A stretch of 64,000 bases of DNA from Amblyornis subalaris (taxonomy: Eukaryota > Chordata > Aves > Passeriformes > Ptilonorhynchidae): NCBI GenBank assembly GCA_018881555.1, contig JACAXG010000132.1:620001-684000 (forward strand). Reading direction: 5' to 3'. The translations under genes and the position numbers were made by a program. Below are positions 11,321-23,805 of this stretch, piece by piece. Under the pieces are notes generated by a model, which did not search any database, was not told where the DNA came from, and saw nothing but the letters and a program-made list of their open reading frames with translations. The stretch's first letter is position 1. Every line of letters begins with the position of its first letter.

Positions 11321-14300
11321 ATCTGTTCTGGTTAAGACATAAAACTTATGTCTCTGAGGTCACGTTGGAGTTGCTTGTTTGTGCCNAATCTAGGGTGTGT
11401 CCCAGATCTAGGGTGGTGTTTCTGCTGTNATAGTTCATCACTTCTCTGGCCAGGGGACTTGAGGGTGAATGCTCAATGCCTCTTGAGGCTCTGAAGAGCT
11501 GAGATTCTCTACCTACATTTTGGTAGGTTGGTTGGTTGCTACTGCTTTGCCAAGTGGTACCCAGGAGACACCATCCTGGAAGTCCAGCGAATCCTTAGTT
11601 CCCTCTACCCTTTACCTCCTAAATTCTGTCTGTTTCTAGCCATTGCTGCCAGAGGCCTGTAACTTCTGTGTGCTGCAGCCAGTGTGAGGTAACAGCCTTA
11701 GTTCCCACTGCCTAAAAATCCCCTATGTCCTTTGCATGTGGGGCCTTCTAGGAAGGGTCCATAGCTGATTATCTGCTCAGTGTTGTTGCCAAGGCAGACA
11801 GAGGTATCACATAGGCCATGCTGAGCGAACTCTTGGCACCCATTTGTACTGCAGAGGGTTTCATACTGACAAACTACTTTTTTTTCCATCGTTTCTCCTA
11901 TTCTGTAATAGGCTCTGAAAAAGCAAACATAAGACGATTGGTAGGATCTTCTGTCTTCTTCATATCTCTTCTCCACAGTCTGGAGCTGCTGAATTTCTTG
12001 AAGAAAAGTTTAGAGAGTTGGTTTTTACGATGTGAATCAAAGAATGTGTTGTCCTCTAATAATGTCCTAGGAAAAGACAGACAGTTTAGCTGAAGAAATT
12101 AAAAAAGCTCATCTGAAAGCAAACATTTCAGCCAAAGCACTGCTTCTGGTCATTGTCCAAGTTCCATTTTGTTTCAGCTTGACCCAAAAAACTTCTGTGA
12201 GACCATTTTGAGAACTGAAAGAATTTGTTTTACACTTACATGTTCACTCCAAAACAAAGAGAAAAAAAATAATCACTGATCCTGTGAAAGCTTCACCAGA
12301 GTCAGACTTAGGGAGAAGTGATTTGCATATGAACTGAATTCCTGCTTCTTTGCCTTTTATATGTTTATATTAGCTAAAGTAACTTCCATATAAAAGGAAG
12401 ACACTAGTTCCAGAAACTCAGAAGACTGGAAATTAGGGTAACTTTGGAGAGATGGGAACCTGCAGTTCAAATTCGTCCTCTGAAAAGGCAGAGGAATTTG
12501 AACTTTCCTGACATTTCTCTTTACTAAGAACTTATTTTTCATTACTTACAATTTTATTAACCTGGAACTACTCAGGTTTAATTTTTCCCTTTGTGTTCTG
12601 TCTTACCTTTCTTCTGCCTGTCCTTATCACTGAGCTTTTGTTTACATCACAGGGGGTCCTGAGAAGTTTTCTTACTTCTTTCGAGCATGTGACCTCACTT
12701 GTGATGTCTGTGACCCTCTTACAGTTTTAGTGTCTCTTGAAACTGAGAGGGTAGGGACACAACTGTGCCTGTGAGAAAAATCAAGACAAATGACATAATA
12801 CTTTCAGGAGTATTACCTTTCTCCTGAGAGGAGTTCAACATGACCTGATTGATAAAATTTGCCTGAGGCTACATATTTTTTGGCAATTGATCTGCTCACT
12901 GGAAAAAACTGTGTGAAATGTCAAGTTCTCTATGAAAAAACAAGTGGAAAGGGGAAAAAAAGAAGAAGAAAGGTATGATTTAAAAAGCTGCTTTTTCTTT
13001 GTTATAGCTTTTTGTCATGAAGGTGCCCTGTTAAAGAAAAAATAATAAATGGAAAAGTCTGTATATTGTAACTANAACCTAATTGATTTCTCTGTGAACT
13101 ACTAAAGCTAAGGGAGCTTCCAGTGCCTAAAATGGATTATGTGTTCTTTGGTTCAAGGAAACCACTGTGAGGTTTCCCTGTTTCATAACTGAGCATTTCC
13201 AGAAATCAGAATTAATGTCATATGTACTTTTAGGTAAAGACTTTTCCTGGCTGAAGGCTGTTTTTGTTTTTCCTTGTATNCCAAGCATGAAGTAAGCAAA
13301 TGGCTTTGCTTTGGTCTGTTTGCAGACTGCGTGGTAGTCCTTGCATTCCAAATTGTATGTGTGTGATGTTTGGAAGATTAGTAATGATGTGCTATCACAG
13401 CCAAGGGCAGCCCAAGTAAAAGCTTTGTGGACTGTGACTGATGGGTGGGTTTTATGCCACTTCTTTCACCCTGGGATTATTAGCCACAGTCTCATCACAT
13501 ATATTTTCTTAATAGTGGAGGGAAAAGGGGCTGGATTTATGAGTGGATTAAAGCATCTGACCATTCAGACAGGATTCTTTAAGTGCAAAGTATCCTGATA
13601 TGATCATATTTATTTTTTATTTTATACGTGGAGACACGTCTTCTTCAAGACTCTTGCTTAAACAGATACTGCCTATTAGCCAGCAAAAATATTTAATAAT
13701 TTGGACTTAAACAAGCATCAGTTTAACTAAGATTTCCTTAGGCTCCAGTTCGGGGCTTTGTGGATGTGGCTGAATTTAAGGCACACNCCATGCAGGAAAT
13801 CTTGTTTTCTGTTCAGGGCCTGTGTCTGCAATGGCTTCTGTGTCTGGGAGAGTGATGCATTTCTTAGAGACACTCTATGACTTCGCTTTTCACTAGGTAC
13901 AAACACAAACATTAAAAATGTTTGTGTGATCTCTGCTTCTGTCTCTCTCCCTAATAAAACAGCCTTTTCTTCTTCCCTACTTTGACTGTATCACTTTCAA
14001 GACCCTCTTTAGATACATGGTCATGCCGTTGATTAACATAAATTGTTGGCCATCTTCAAGCCTCCTGAACCATGGACTTGTAAGGACTGTGAAGAATTGC
14101 TGGACCTGGAAACTACACAATTTATATCAACTTTTGCACTTTTTGCTTTTCAATGGATTTTTCATATTTCATTGCCATCCCAGAGTTTACTTGCTCCTGT
14201 AGTCATGGATAACGGGACNCTTAGGAGTATCTAATCCTTCCTCTTGCCTCAAAGATGCATCATGTTTAACTCATTCCTGACAGATATTTTGTGCAACCTG

Positions 14301-16060
14301 TTTTTAAAACTGCTAGGCTCAGATGTGTCAAAATTTGACATATTCNCTCATTTGCGATAGCAGGTTTAATCTGAAATTCTCTTGCTGTGATTTAAGTCCA
14401 CTTTCCTCCGTCTTCTTCACCCTGGGTATCAAAACCCATTCATTCCATTCTCCTTTAAAGGTTATTTTCTGCGTTCAGTCTTCTTGTTTCTAGACTGAAC
14501 AATGCCCTTTCCATCCTTTTTTTTGTGACTCTTCTTTTGTATGCTCTTGATTAGTCCTATCCCTTCTCCTGAATCTCTCGATCCATTTCCCACTCAAAGT
14601 ACCACTGCCAGGCTGGATGTAGCGTTCTTACTGAGGCCTTAACACCACCAAGAAAAATAAGGGAATTACGTCAGACAAAACTCCTATTTATATAGCTCAG
14701 GTTGATGGATGCCTTCCTTGCATGATATTGTTGACTCATGTTCAGCTGTGATCCTCTGTAATACTCCCCAAGTCTTGTTCAGAACAACTGTTTTCTGTCT
14801 AGTCATTTGCTGTCCTGTACTTTCCCAGACAATAGTTTCCCTTCCTAAGTACAGGACTTAACACCTGCCCTTCCTCAGCTGAATCCTGTGTTTTTCAGAC
14901 AGTTTCTCTGATCTCCCCAAATCATTTGAAAACTCTTTCTCTGCTTCAATTTGCCTACAGCACTTTACCCCCCCCCCCCCACATATCAGATGTATGATCT
15001 GTTCTGTTACCCAGACCGTTGAATAACAATATAGGAAAAGGAATTAACCCTTCCAGATTTCCAAATTATACGCCTTTCTAGTTTGACAGCAGACTACTCA
15101 TACCAGCTGTGAGTGAAGGTTTCCAAGAAGCTTTGCATTCATCTTCTTGTAGCCTCATCTACAGTATGCTACTAGTTTTCTTTTAAGATTATTTTCTGAG
15201 ATGGTGGAGCTGTTGCTGTGTTACCTCTGTCCATGACTTATTGCTCTTAAATTCATAATTCTTTTTACCCTGATATTTGTCTTTGCTGTTTGTTTTCTAT
15301 GCCCTTTCTCACAAGATGCTGATAAAGAAAGAGGTAAACTCACTACTAAAGTGGGAAGTAACAAAAGAGAAGCCCTCCAGAGCTCAAGTAAAAATGTTTT
15401 ATTCTTATTGTTTTGCTATCCTAGGTGTCACATTTCAATAAACTAATTGGACATCACAGTTACATTTTTTCCTCCATGGTTACAATAACATCTGGGGGGG
15501 TTTTCCCTCCATAATTGTCTCTCAATACTGCTGTTTCATTTTTCAGTCTTTATGATAATTATTTACAAAATTTATTTCACAATCCTATATATTGTACATT
15601 CCTCAGATTCCTAACAGGGACAAACCTTAAAAGTCCTTGTAGCTTTTCTAAAGGGAAGGAGCAGGTGAAAGGTTAGCAGCTGTGGTAGTTCAGTGAAACA
15701 ANCAAGAACTGTAGGTTCTGAACAAAAAGTTTAATTTTAGAAGATGACCTCAACAGGTGAGCAGATCATTTCAGGTAACTTCAGAGTCCTTTGNTTCTCT
15801 GCATTAAATGTCAATGTGAATTTCTCTGTTGACTGTTACTCGGAATATATAGATTGCAGGAGCTGAGTTAGATTCCAGATCAGCAAGATCATGTTTTCCA
15901 CTGGAAGTATTCCAGATGATGATAAACATCATCAAATAACTTCAGGCTCACCGTGAATGTTGATGAAAGCATATCTCAGACTTCAGGGACACATAGTCTC
16001 ACCTACCTTCTCTAAATGCCATGAGAGTTGTTTGAAATCACTGTAGTATCTACGTAGCAA
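11321..16060. other. Non-coding stretch without recognised genes
   Basis: I see no supported gene. The segment is AT-rich with scattered isolated Ns and a C13 run at 14,968-14,980. Frames of up to about 90 codons occur on both strands (around 11,700-12,090), without splice or family evidence. Confidence 0.6.
14968..14980. repeat. Poly(C) tract, 13 bases
   Basis: This is a homopolymer of C preceded by CACTTTA and followed by ACATATC. It is a simple-sequence tract, and the length could be affected by sequencing error. Confidence 0.85.
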
Positions 16061-16520
16061 ATGATACATGGATTTGGCANACTTTTGCAAGACATCTTTT
16101 CTTTCAACTGTAAAGCTGGCCTCGCTGCACTGCCTCCNGTTGCACGGCTGCCGGTCAGAACGTCAGTGGATTCCACACTCTTCTTGTTCACTCAGGGCCC
16201 ACGGTTCCCTCCAGAAGGTTGTCTCAATGTAATGGCTCAGCGCCACTGTCTGNCATGCAGAACATTCCTGGTTTGTCTCCGGAGATCCGCACTGCAAGTG
16301 CTGACATGTAACACCACAGCTGCGCAATTTGTCAGCAGACAAGGGGGAAGGAGCCCTGCCTCGCTCCGTCAGGAGGCAGTGCAGCTCCGGCNTTGGCTCT
16401 GCATGAGCTCTGCAGCTTCCTGGAGTCAGGGCACCTCGGCAGCTCACGCCAGCAGACGGGGCTCGCACAAGTGGCCTGTCAAAAACTCGGTCCTGCAGAA
16501 CGTCTTTCACAAGTGAGAGN
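16061..16520. other. GC- and CpG-enriched segment with open frames on both strands, unclassified
   Basis: About 460 bases stand out from AT-rich flanks by GC content and by many CpGs (for example ACGGCTGCCGG, CCGGAGATCCGC and CTCGCTCCGTC). The plus strand is open for 151 codons (16,061-16,516) and the minus strand for 128 codons (16,163-16,549). Because both strands are open, base composition is the simpler explanation. I recognise no domain, signal peptide or retroviral motif in either frame. Alternatives are a young GC-rich insertion, a promoter-like patch or an exon of an unknown transcript. Five Ns fall in or at the edge of the segment (16,080, 16,138, 16,253, 16,392, 16,520). Confidence 0.3.
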
Positions 16521-19500
16521 TCCCAGGAATAGATCTGTTTGCCATACACCAGGTCACCATTTCATCACTATAGCTAAACATCAGTTATAGGTCTGTAGAT
16601 TGTGTAGTGTTTGGTGCTGTTCTACTTAGGTATACTTTTAGAAACCACTTGTCTTCATATAAAATACAAAAATACCCTACTTTGTAATATAATTTATGTC
16701 CAGTTTGTCCTTGTGCATCAGCAGTATTTATCACTATCACATGGTACTCGGCAGTTATGCAAAAGTCAGTGTTTTACCATGAGGAAAGAAACCATTAAGG
16801 TTTAGATTTTGCCTCCAGGTATGCATGTATCCATAGAACTTGCATGCANATAAAGGAGAATTAGTATTTAAAGGCTTGACAAATTAAGCTTTTTAAGGGC
16901 TGGATATTATTTCTAATCTAGTATCTTTAGAATTAAAAATTACTGAAATAAAATCTGTTCTTAATATTTTAATTATGGGTATTTTTGTTAATGGGGAAGG
17001 TGTACTAGTTATTACCTACAACTTTGGGGATGAGAGGAAAATGTCCCCACGTATAAATTAGAAAGGAGTGGGGTAAACAAATAAATAAGCAATTATTGTT
17101 AATTCTCTTGTGCTTATGGGGTCATGAAGGATGAGATACAGAAGTTACTGTTGAGGATGACTGGAAGCAGACTGGTTATGCCTTGATATGAATGGAAGTA
17201 CATAATAGTGAGGGCATGGAAAGACAAGCTGGGTTATTAACATGCATATTTCAGTTATCTGAAGAGCTGAAAGTAACGTCACGGATTTTTTTAAAAGCCC
17301 ATTTTTCCTCAGAGTAGTTTAACATCCATTTTTACTGTTCCCATTATGCTTTCTTTAATTACGTTGCTTTTGTTTAAGAAGTTGCTTAATATGTTTAAAA
17401 TGGTAAATATTTGCCATTTCTGCAGCTAGAAAAGAGCATGATACAAACGATTAATGACATAAGCCAGTATTCTGGGATCAAACAGAGTGTATAAACCTCC
17501 TAGGTATGATCAGTTGCACATTCCAATGTTTTCTAAATTTATAATATGTGAATTGAGGATTATACTGTCACTGGCTTGAGGTGCTGAGGGAGTACACAGC
17601 TTTTCATAGTAACTGCAAAGAGACAACGTTAATTTATTCCACATTGTTCTACATCAGGATTAGAATTCTCCAGTGTCTGCCTTTCATTAGCGGCTGTCCC
17701 AGCATATTTGAAAGTCTTAGCAATCCATGGTTGAGTGTCTGATACCTTATCTCCAAAGGTTATCCTTTTGCATCTTGATATGCTTGACTCTTGAAGGCAG
17801 GTGATCTGCACACTGCATCAGTCAGTCCAGCTCCTGAGTTTTGTCTTTCACCTTTCAGAGGTCTGGAATCAGGCTTCTCTCTTGGTGAATCATTCATAAG
17901 CTTCATTTTCTGATTGTTCATGGGGTGATTATTTTTCTTCTAACCTAATGTGTTTAGTCAAATTCTTCAGGTGATTCTGTTCCCCTATAAAAACACCTGC
18001 TCTATAGCTAAATACTTCTAAAGGACTAGATCTCACCTGTATTTTCCATTCAAACCATTAGGAAACTTTCTGGTGCTTTCAAATGTCAGGAAAGTTAGTT
18101 AGTTAGTTTGTTTGCTTATAAAGTAAGTTGCAGGGTTGAGCGAAATTTTACCTTTGTAAAAGTACCCTGAGTATTTCTGAACACCACCATTCCAGTGACA
18201 TGCGGTCATGAGCAGCAGAGCCCACACAGGTGCAGGAAAATGCAAAGCAAGAGTGACTGCAAAAGAACCTACCAGTTGTGGCCACCTGTTGCCATTCACA
18301 TCCAGTGAAAAGAAAATCACTGAAAAGAAACAAGTCAAAAGTGGTGCTGACTGAAATATTTTTCAGGAGAAGCTGATAGAAGTAAATAGAGACTTACTCA
18401 GAAAGCAGATTTCACATACCCAGGCACTGGAAATTTCTGCTTCAGTCTTCAGCTTCTCTATCCAAACAACAATTGGAGAGAACAAGAAAACATGTACAGC
18501 AAGCTCCAGAAACAGGGTTCAATGTAACCTGGGAAAAGCTTATACAGTAATAAGCATAATCTGCCTGGGCTGAAGTGTTTTTTATATTTTTTCTTCTGAA
18601 TTTTGTAGGCATTTTCCTTCATTAGTTTTGCAAGTGGAGTAAGAGAGTGCTTTCCTTCCTCTCTCCACAGTCTGTTAAGGAGTATGATGTTGCCATTCTT
18701 CCTAGATGAAGTCTTTTATTCCTGCAACTGGATACTTATGTTACTTCAGTCCTATTTAAGAGACAACATCTCATTCTATATGAAATCATGTTTGTATTTT
18801 AATGACTATTGCTGCTGCAGAGCCGTCAGAACACTACCTCGATCATACTTTATAAATATGAATTAAAATACCTGTGCACTGTAGTAACAGTAAAAACCAG
18901 AGTTTATTTTCCACTATGTCTGGGTGCCTTACCCACTTTGGGAATAAACCATGTTACACATGCGGTGGTACCTTAACTGGTTCTGCTCTTTGTAACTTAA
19001 GCNAGCAGGACATTTACACCAGGGCACAACACTGGCCAGGCCAACCCTGGCCCTGAGGTAATCTTGTTATCTAGGTTTTCCCTTTTCATTTTTTTTCAAC
19101 TGCTTCTTTTCCCTGATAATGAAGAGTTGATTATATATTAATTTTCAGAAGACTACAATTGAGGCAATAAATTCTCCAAAGATTAAATTTCAGGTCATGG
19201 AATAAGAGATTTGGGCACGAACCAATGAAAGGTCTTAGTCGGACTAATAGGCANATTGACTTGCTATAATCTTTTATACTTAGATGTGTTTCCTTGCTAC
19301 TGTGTAACTCTATGGTAATTAAGCTCTTAAAGCAATGAAATTATAGCTGATTTTGTTACTTGATGCTGAACTATTTGGGGACACAGCATCCTGTGTGTGT
19401 TTGGTGCCATCACTTTTCTACTTTATGATCCCTTTCTTTTTCCTGAGTTCTGCCTGTGCCTTTGTTCATCTGCTCCTAAAAATGGAATATTCGGGATGTG

Positions 19501-19846
19501 AGTTCATTTATACCAGAGAGCTGCTTCTGATTTATCCTCGTGCAAGTTAGAACAGCAGTTAGATCAGGATTTCAGTTCTAGCATGCAGACTGCTACAACT
19601 GGAAACCCCAAAAAGGCATTGTAAAAGGTAGGGATTGGGTAGTTGTGTTTGGAGATGCAGTAAGCATATTAATTTCAGCTGAAATTATTAGCTAGGAGTG
19701 TTTATTGCATGAGCTCTCATTGACATCTATGGCATAGATACTTTGAAAAAAAATCAATTTTTAATTTAAAATCATAGATATTTAATACATAGGAAGTCAG
19801 CAACAGGACAGTCAGTGTTTTGGCAATATCGCTAACAAAATCCCTA
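16521..19846. other. Non-coding stretch without recognised genes
   Basis: The segment is AT-rich with short frames only. A four-copy GTTA tract sits at about 18,094-18,109. I see nothing else I can support. Confidence 0.6.
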
Positions 19847-20240
19847 TTAGCTGACAGTTACACAAACACAGAATATGACTCTAGCCAAGGGAAAAAACGC
19901 TCCAGATACAATTTCTCCATGTGCAGAAGTAACGTTGTTCCTTATTAGGAGAATAGGAACTCGCATATCTGTTAGCACTTGTTCAGTTCTACTGCCAAAG
20001 TCAGACCCTAAAACTATGTTGTTTGGACCAGCCACTGTTCTTCCTCTCTTATGGCAGTGCTCCAGAAATACTGTAAGCCTTGGACAGAAAACTGCTTATG
20101 TCGATTTCTTGAAAAAGCGAGTCCATGAATGNCAGTCAGTCTGTGCTTCCTCATACCCACCCACTTATTTCCCTGTAGGAAAACCTCTGAGTGAGCCTGT
20201 GCTAGTGCATTGTGCTAAGGCAGGGACCAGCTGGTGGTGA
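19847..20240. other. Segment open on both strands, unclassified
   Basis: A 121-codon plus-strand frame (19,875-20,240) overlaps a 62-codon minus-strand frame (19,847-20,035). Neither resembles a family I can name, and I see no convincing splice junctions or start context. It is probably chance openness, but the composition differs slightly from the flanks, with more CpG and more balanced codons. Confidence 0.2.
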
Positions 20241-21930
20241 GGGGTCAGTGTTTCTGCCACACCAGATCATGCCAAGCCAAACACTGGGGTACGACAGTAA
20301 AAGAGAAAAAAACCTTGACGAGAAACAGACATAGGGATGAGGACTGTGGCATTAAAATGAATGGAGAAAATCTTTGTGGAATTTTAGGACCCCATGCTGA
20401 GACTGAATGCTGAGTTGTACGCTGTATGTATTAAGTGCAGAAATAGTAGTGCCTAGTAAAACACACTTGATCCATTATTACAAGTGATGTAATATGTCTG
20501 TGCGAAGTAACACGTTCTTGTGACTATCCACCTCCTAATCCAGGGCCATGCATTAGTGTCATAGCTGTGCTCCTGCTGCCCTCTGAGCCATGAGTCACCA
20601 TCTTTCACTTCCTCAAATAATTACAGGCAGCAGTGGCTGTCACTTGTCTCAAGGGCTTTCATTGCTGCTCTGGAAATTCATACAAAGCCACTTTTTCTGT
20701 GGATGATCAGTGGACACCTGAAATTTGCTTTAAACTTCGGGCAGAGAAGGCCCACAAGTTAAACCGCTTGTTCCCATGAGTTGCCTCACCTGTCTGCCAG
20801 ACCTTACCTTTCCTGGAAGATCAGACATCTTGTAGCTACATAGTGCTGACCGCCCTTTGGCCCTCACCGAACCAGAAAACACCTAATATTGCAAAATTTC
20901 CTTCCTTGTGGGAAAGGATGTGAAGCTCCATTTTTTGTATTTGTCAGAGTATAGTGTGTGTAAGTCAATGCGTCTAAACAAGTACTGATGGCCATTCATT
21001 TTTAGAAGGTGCATTTGGTGTTACATTACCATTAAGTAAGTAACTGTGCAACTGAAATCCGGCCCAATTCTCCACTGCCCTGCACCTGGTTGGTGCTCTC
21101 CATCTGCAAAGTGTAAAGTACGTGATTAATGCAACTAACTTAAAATTTTCCAGTCACCGGAGGTGGCATTTTGTTCCCCTTTAGAAGGCTACATACTTGT
21201 AAATGACTATGCCAGGTGCAGGGGAGGAAAACCTGACCCCTTCAAAATTCATCTTTCCCCTGAATTAGGATTAATTTTTCAAAGGAGCCAGGATGTTTCT
21301 GCTTTCCTTGGTGCGTGTGTGAGTGAGTATGTGTGCTGGGGGGAGGGTGAGTGGCAAGTAGAGGTAGTGCAGGAGCAAGTATTGAAATGGTCTTTGACTT
21401 GTCCTTCTCTAATAAACAGCACATTACAAAGGAAGCAAGACCTGGAAGAAACATTTTCAGTGTCACTTGCTTAATGCAAGAGTGCGATTTCTGCTCAGTC
21501 ATCTGAAATTTCCTCCCAAAAACGTGTGCAGGTAAAACACTTTTTTTGTAACATTGTATCATCAGGCAGCAATTCCACTCGTTAATCCTGTGGTATTACA
21601 GCAGCAGGTAAAGCCTTCCTGAGTAGGTCTTGATCGCGTTAATGTATGTGTTTGGAAGTGGGGAGCCCAGGATCGGCACCCGTTATTAAAAGCCCGTCTT
21701 GGTTGGACCCAGACGCGGGGTTTGCTATAGAAATGACTTGTTACTCGAAAAGATTGATTTATTTATTGGCTGGGGCACACTCTCCTCTCCCGTTTTGTAT
21801 TAGCCGACAGAGCCTATGTCTGATAAATGACTGATAACATTTCTTCAGAGGTGCTACCGGCGAGGGATTAGAACAACACACACTCTTTTCCCCTGGCCTT
21901 TGGGATTTCACGTTTGTAAACTATTGCCGT
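20241..21930. other. Upstream flank of the CpG island, no gene recognised
   Basis: This 1.7-kb region lies just before the CpG island, so it may hold promoter-proximal regulatory sequence. Its 3' part (about 21,600-21,850) begins to gain CpGs. A GT-rich tract (GTGCGTGTGTGAGTGAGTATGTGTG-like) lies near 21,310-21,335. I see no coding evidence. Confidence 0.5.
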
Positions 21931-22016
21931 AGTGTGAAGGGGCCGGTGCTGCTCGGTCTTGGCGGTACTGCCCGTTCTTTGCCAAGAGCGGCCCCCGGGA
22001 TGATCCTGGGAAGGGC

Positions 22017-22070
22017 CAGGTGCGCCCGAGCCACCCTGCCCCGGACAGGTGCGCCCGAGCCACCCTGCCC
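22017..22070. repeat. Two-copy 29-bp tandem repeat in the CpG island
   Basis: A 25-base block starting CAGGTGCGCCCGAGCC occurs at 22,017-22,041 and again, identically, at 22,046-22,070, giving a 29-base unit. Each copy begins with CAGGTG, an E-box of the type bound by ZEB, Snail and E-protein factors. A third, shorter GCAGGTGCGG lies at about 22,131. The repeat is upstream of the presumed coding exon, in promoter or 5' UTR sequence. Confidence 0.9.
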
Positions 22071-22458
22071 TGGCCGGGACACGGGGCAGAGCCCCCGGGC
22101 TGCCGCGGGGCGCCGATCTCTCCCGCCGGGCAGGTGCGGACGGAGGAGGGAAGGAACGGGCCCGGCGCCCAGGTGGGGCCGGGCGGAGGGGCACCGCCCG
22201 GCCCTCCCTCCGCTGGGGCTCCGCGCAGCGCCGGCCGCCCCCGCCGGTGGCCGCAGCCCTCCCGCAGGGCGGGCTCAGCCGCAGGGGGTTGCCTGTCCCG
22301 CCGTCGCCAGCCCGGCGGGGGGGTGGCGGGGGGAGCGCGGTTGTCTCCAGGGCCGGTCCTCTGCCCCCTCCCTCCCTTCGCTCTGCCACCCTCCCTCCCG
22401 CCGCCGCGGCCGAGGGCTGCGCGACCATCCGCGCCTCCTGCCGCAGGGGCCGCCCCGT

Positions 22459-22592
22459 ATGGTCCTCGCCGCTGCCATGAGCCAGGCCCCGGCTCCCCGC
22501 GGCGCTGACCCGCCGGAGAGCGATGCCCGCAGCGGGGCCCCCAGCCGAGGGATGCCGCCACCGCCGCCCAGCCTGCCCCAGCTCCTCCACAA
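22459..22592 (+). CDS. Putative first coding exon of an unrecognised gene (5' partial CDS)
   Basis: The frame starts at ATG 22,459. A second in-frame ATG at 22,477 has a better Kozak context (GCTGCCATGA, G at -3), so the true start may be there. The frame also stays open upstream of both. The exon ends at 22,592, before a good donor (CACAA followed by GTAAGAG), and leaves a two-base codon remainder (phase 2). The encoded N-terminus of 44 residues (38 from the second ATG) is rich in Ala, Pro, Ser and charged residues and includes RGMPPPPPSLPQLLH. It looks disordered, with no signal peptide or membrane segment. The position in the middle of the CpG island and the donor support a real first exon. 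I cannot name the gene; the polyproline run alone is not diagnostic. The CDS must continue in later exons. Confidence 0.6.
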
Positions 22593-23449
22593 GTAAGAGC
22601 CGCCCCGCGTTCCGCCGTGCTGGGAGGGCGGGCGGGCAGGCGCGGGTCGTTCTCCCTACCCGGTGGCGGTGCCCCCCTTCCCTCCCCCCGCGCCCAGACT
22701 GACAGCCGGGCGGGCGGAGGGTCCGCCCGGCACCGGCTCTAGCCCTGGCCCTGGCCGAGCGGTGCCCTGCGGGGCTGAGCCTCCCTTCCCCGTGCGGGTG
22801 GCGGCAGGCCCGTCCCTGCTGTTGGGGGCACGGACTCCCCTAAAGATCGGTACTGGCCCCCCTTCCCTCAGAAGTTTTCTGCCCGAAAAGCCGCTCGTGT
22901 CGATTTCCTGAGGGTTCGCCCCGGCACCGCGTCTCCCACGCCCGGGAGCTGGGCCGGGGAAGTTTCCTTCGCTTGCCCCGCGGCGGTGTGTGCCTCCTGC
23001 CCGGCCGCCGCTCCACTGCTGCAGGTCCCCCTGGCAGGCCTGGAGCGAGGGGCTCTTGGGGTGCCAGAAGCTATCGCATCTCTGCAAAACTGTCACGGGA
23101 AAAGTAACCTGTGCGGGCGTGGAAGGCTTATTAATGGGTGCAACGATGCGAGTGGCATTTTGCTGTTTCGTTTTCCACCCAGAAAGAGGGGGAAAAGCAC
23201 TTCTGTTACAGAGATGCAGTGGTGCCAGTGATACTTATCTGGCTAAATGAGAAGCTTGAAGACAAACCGAATTCTCTGTAGTTAATAAGTGAAGCATGAG
23301 AAGGGCCTAAGTTGATCTGTGCTGATTCAAGGTGGTTACGTGCACTGTATCTGATTTTTCCCCAAGTCATAACGTATAAAAAGAGGTAAGGGCTTTTAAT
23401 CTGCTAACAAACGCCCGGCTATGGAGCTGTTAGAATTGCCTTCTATTAC

Positions 23450-23805
23450 TTTAAGATTTGCTGCTTGAGTTGACAAGCAGGACACTGGGTGCTGCGCAGT
23501 GGTGGAGGCTGAGAACCGCTTTCGATATTATGTCCCAGACCGCCAAGTGGACTGAGCCCGTGTTCGGCCCTCAAGCAAAGCGCGAGTATGACAAAGCACT
23601 GTGGAGGTGCCCCGGCCTTGCCGCTGGGCTGGAGCTGCTTTCCTGCAACAACCCCTTCAGCAAAGGCGCTGGCTTAGCCATGTCCGTTATCACTTTGTTA
23701 ACAAAACCCAACAATGTAACTAATGGAAGAAACGCTTTCAATTCTCTCACCTCTTTGCAAAATATATACATGTATAGAAACACATATGTGCAACTCATGC
23801 TTTAA
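23450..23805 (+). other. CpG-shore segment with a 115-codon frame, unclassified
   Basis: About 400 bases downstream of the island a second pocket of CpGs (23,490-23,690) coincides with an open plus-strand frame at 23,458-23,805. It contains MSQTAKWTEPVFGPQAK in good codons. The end of the frame runs into AT-rich sequence, so an exon, if there is one, would be only the first part. I see no clear acceptor and donor pair and recognise no family. It may simply be the decaying shore of the CpG island. Confidence 0.2.

Larger units (their letters stand above)
21930..23065. promoter_or_regulatory. CpG island, presumed promoter of the plus-strand gene
   Basis: About 1.1 kb changes abruptly from AT-rich to very GC-rich DNA, dense in undepleted CpG. 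This is the classic signature of an unmethylated vertebrate promoter. GC boxes for Sp/KLF factors are visible, for example GGGCGG at 22,181 and CCGCCC at 22,194, plus a GGGCGGGCGGGC run at about 22,626. No TATA box is apparent near the exon, which is normal for CpG-island promoters. The island contains a coding exon ending at a splice donor (22,592), so transcription on the plus strand is the best reading. A divergent minus-strand transcript from the same island is possible but unsupported. Long frames on both strands inside the island reflect the scarcity of AT-rich stop codons. Confidence 0.85.

Noticed and set aside
21868..22596. Several long frames (up to 240 codons) on both strands inside the CpG island
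   Set aside because: Stops are rare in GC-rich DNA, so long frames are expected there by chance. Only the frame ending at the donor at 22,592 has gene-structure support.
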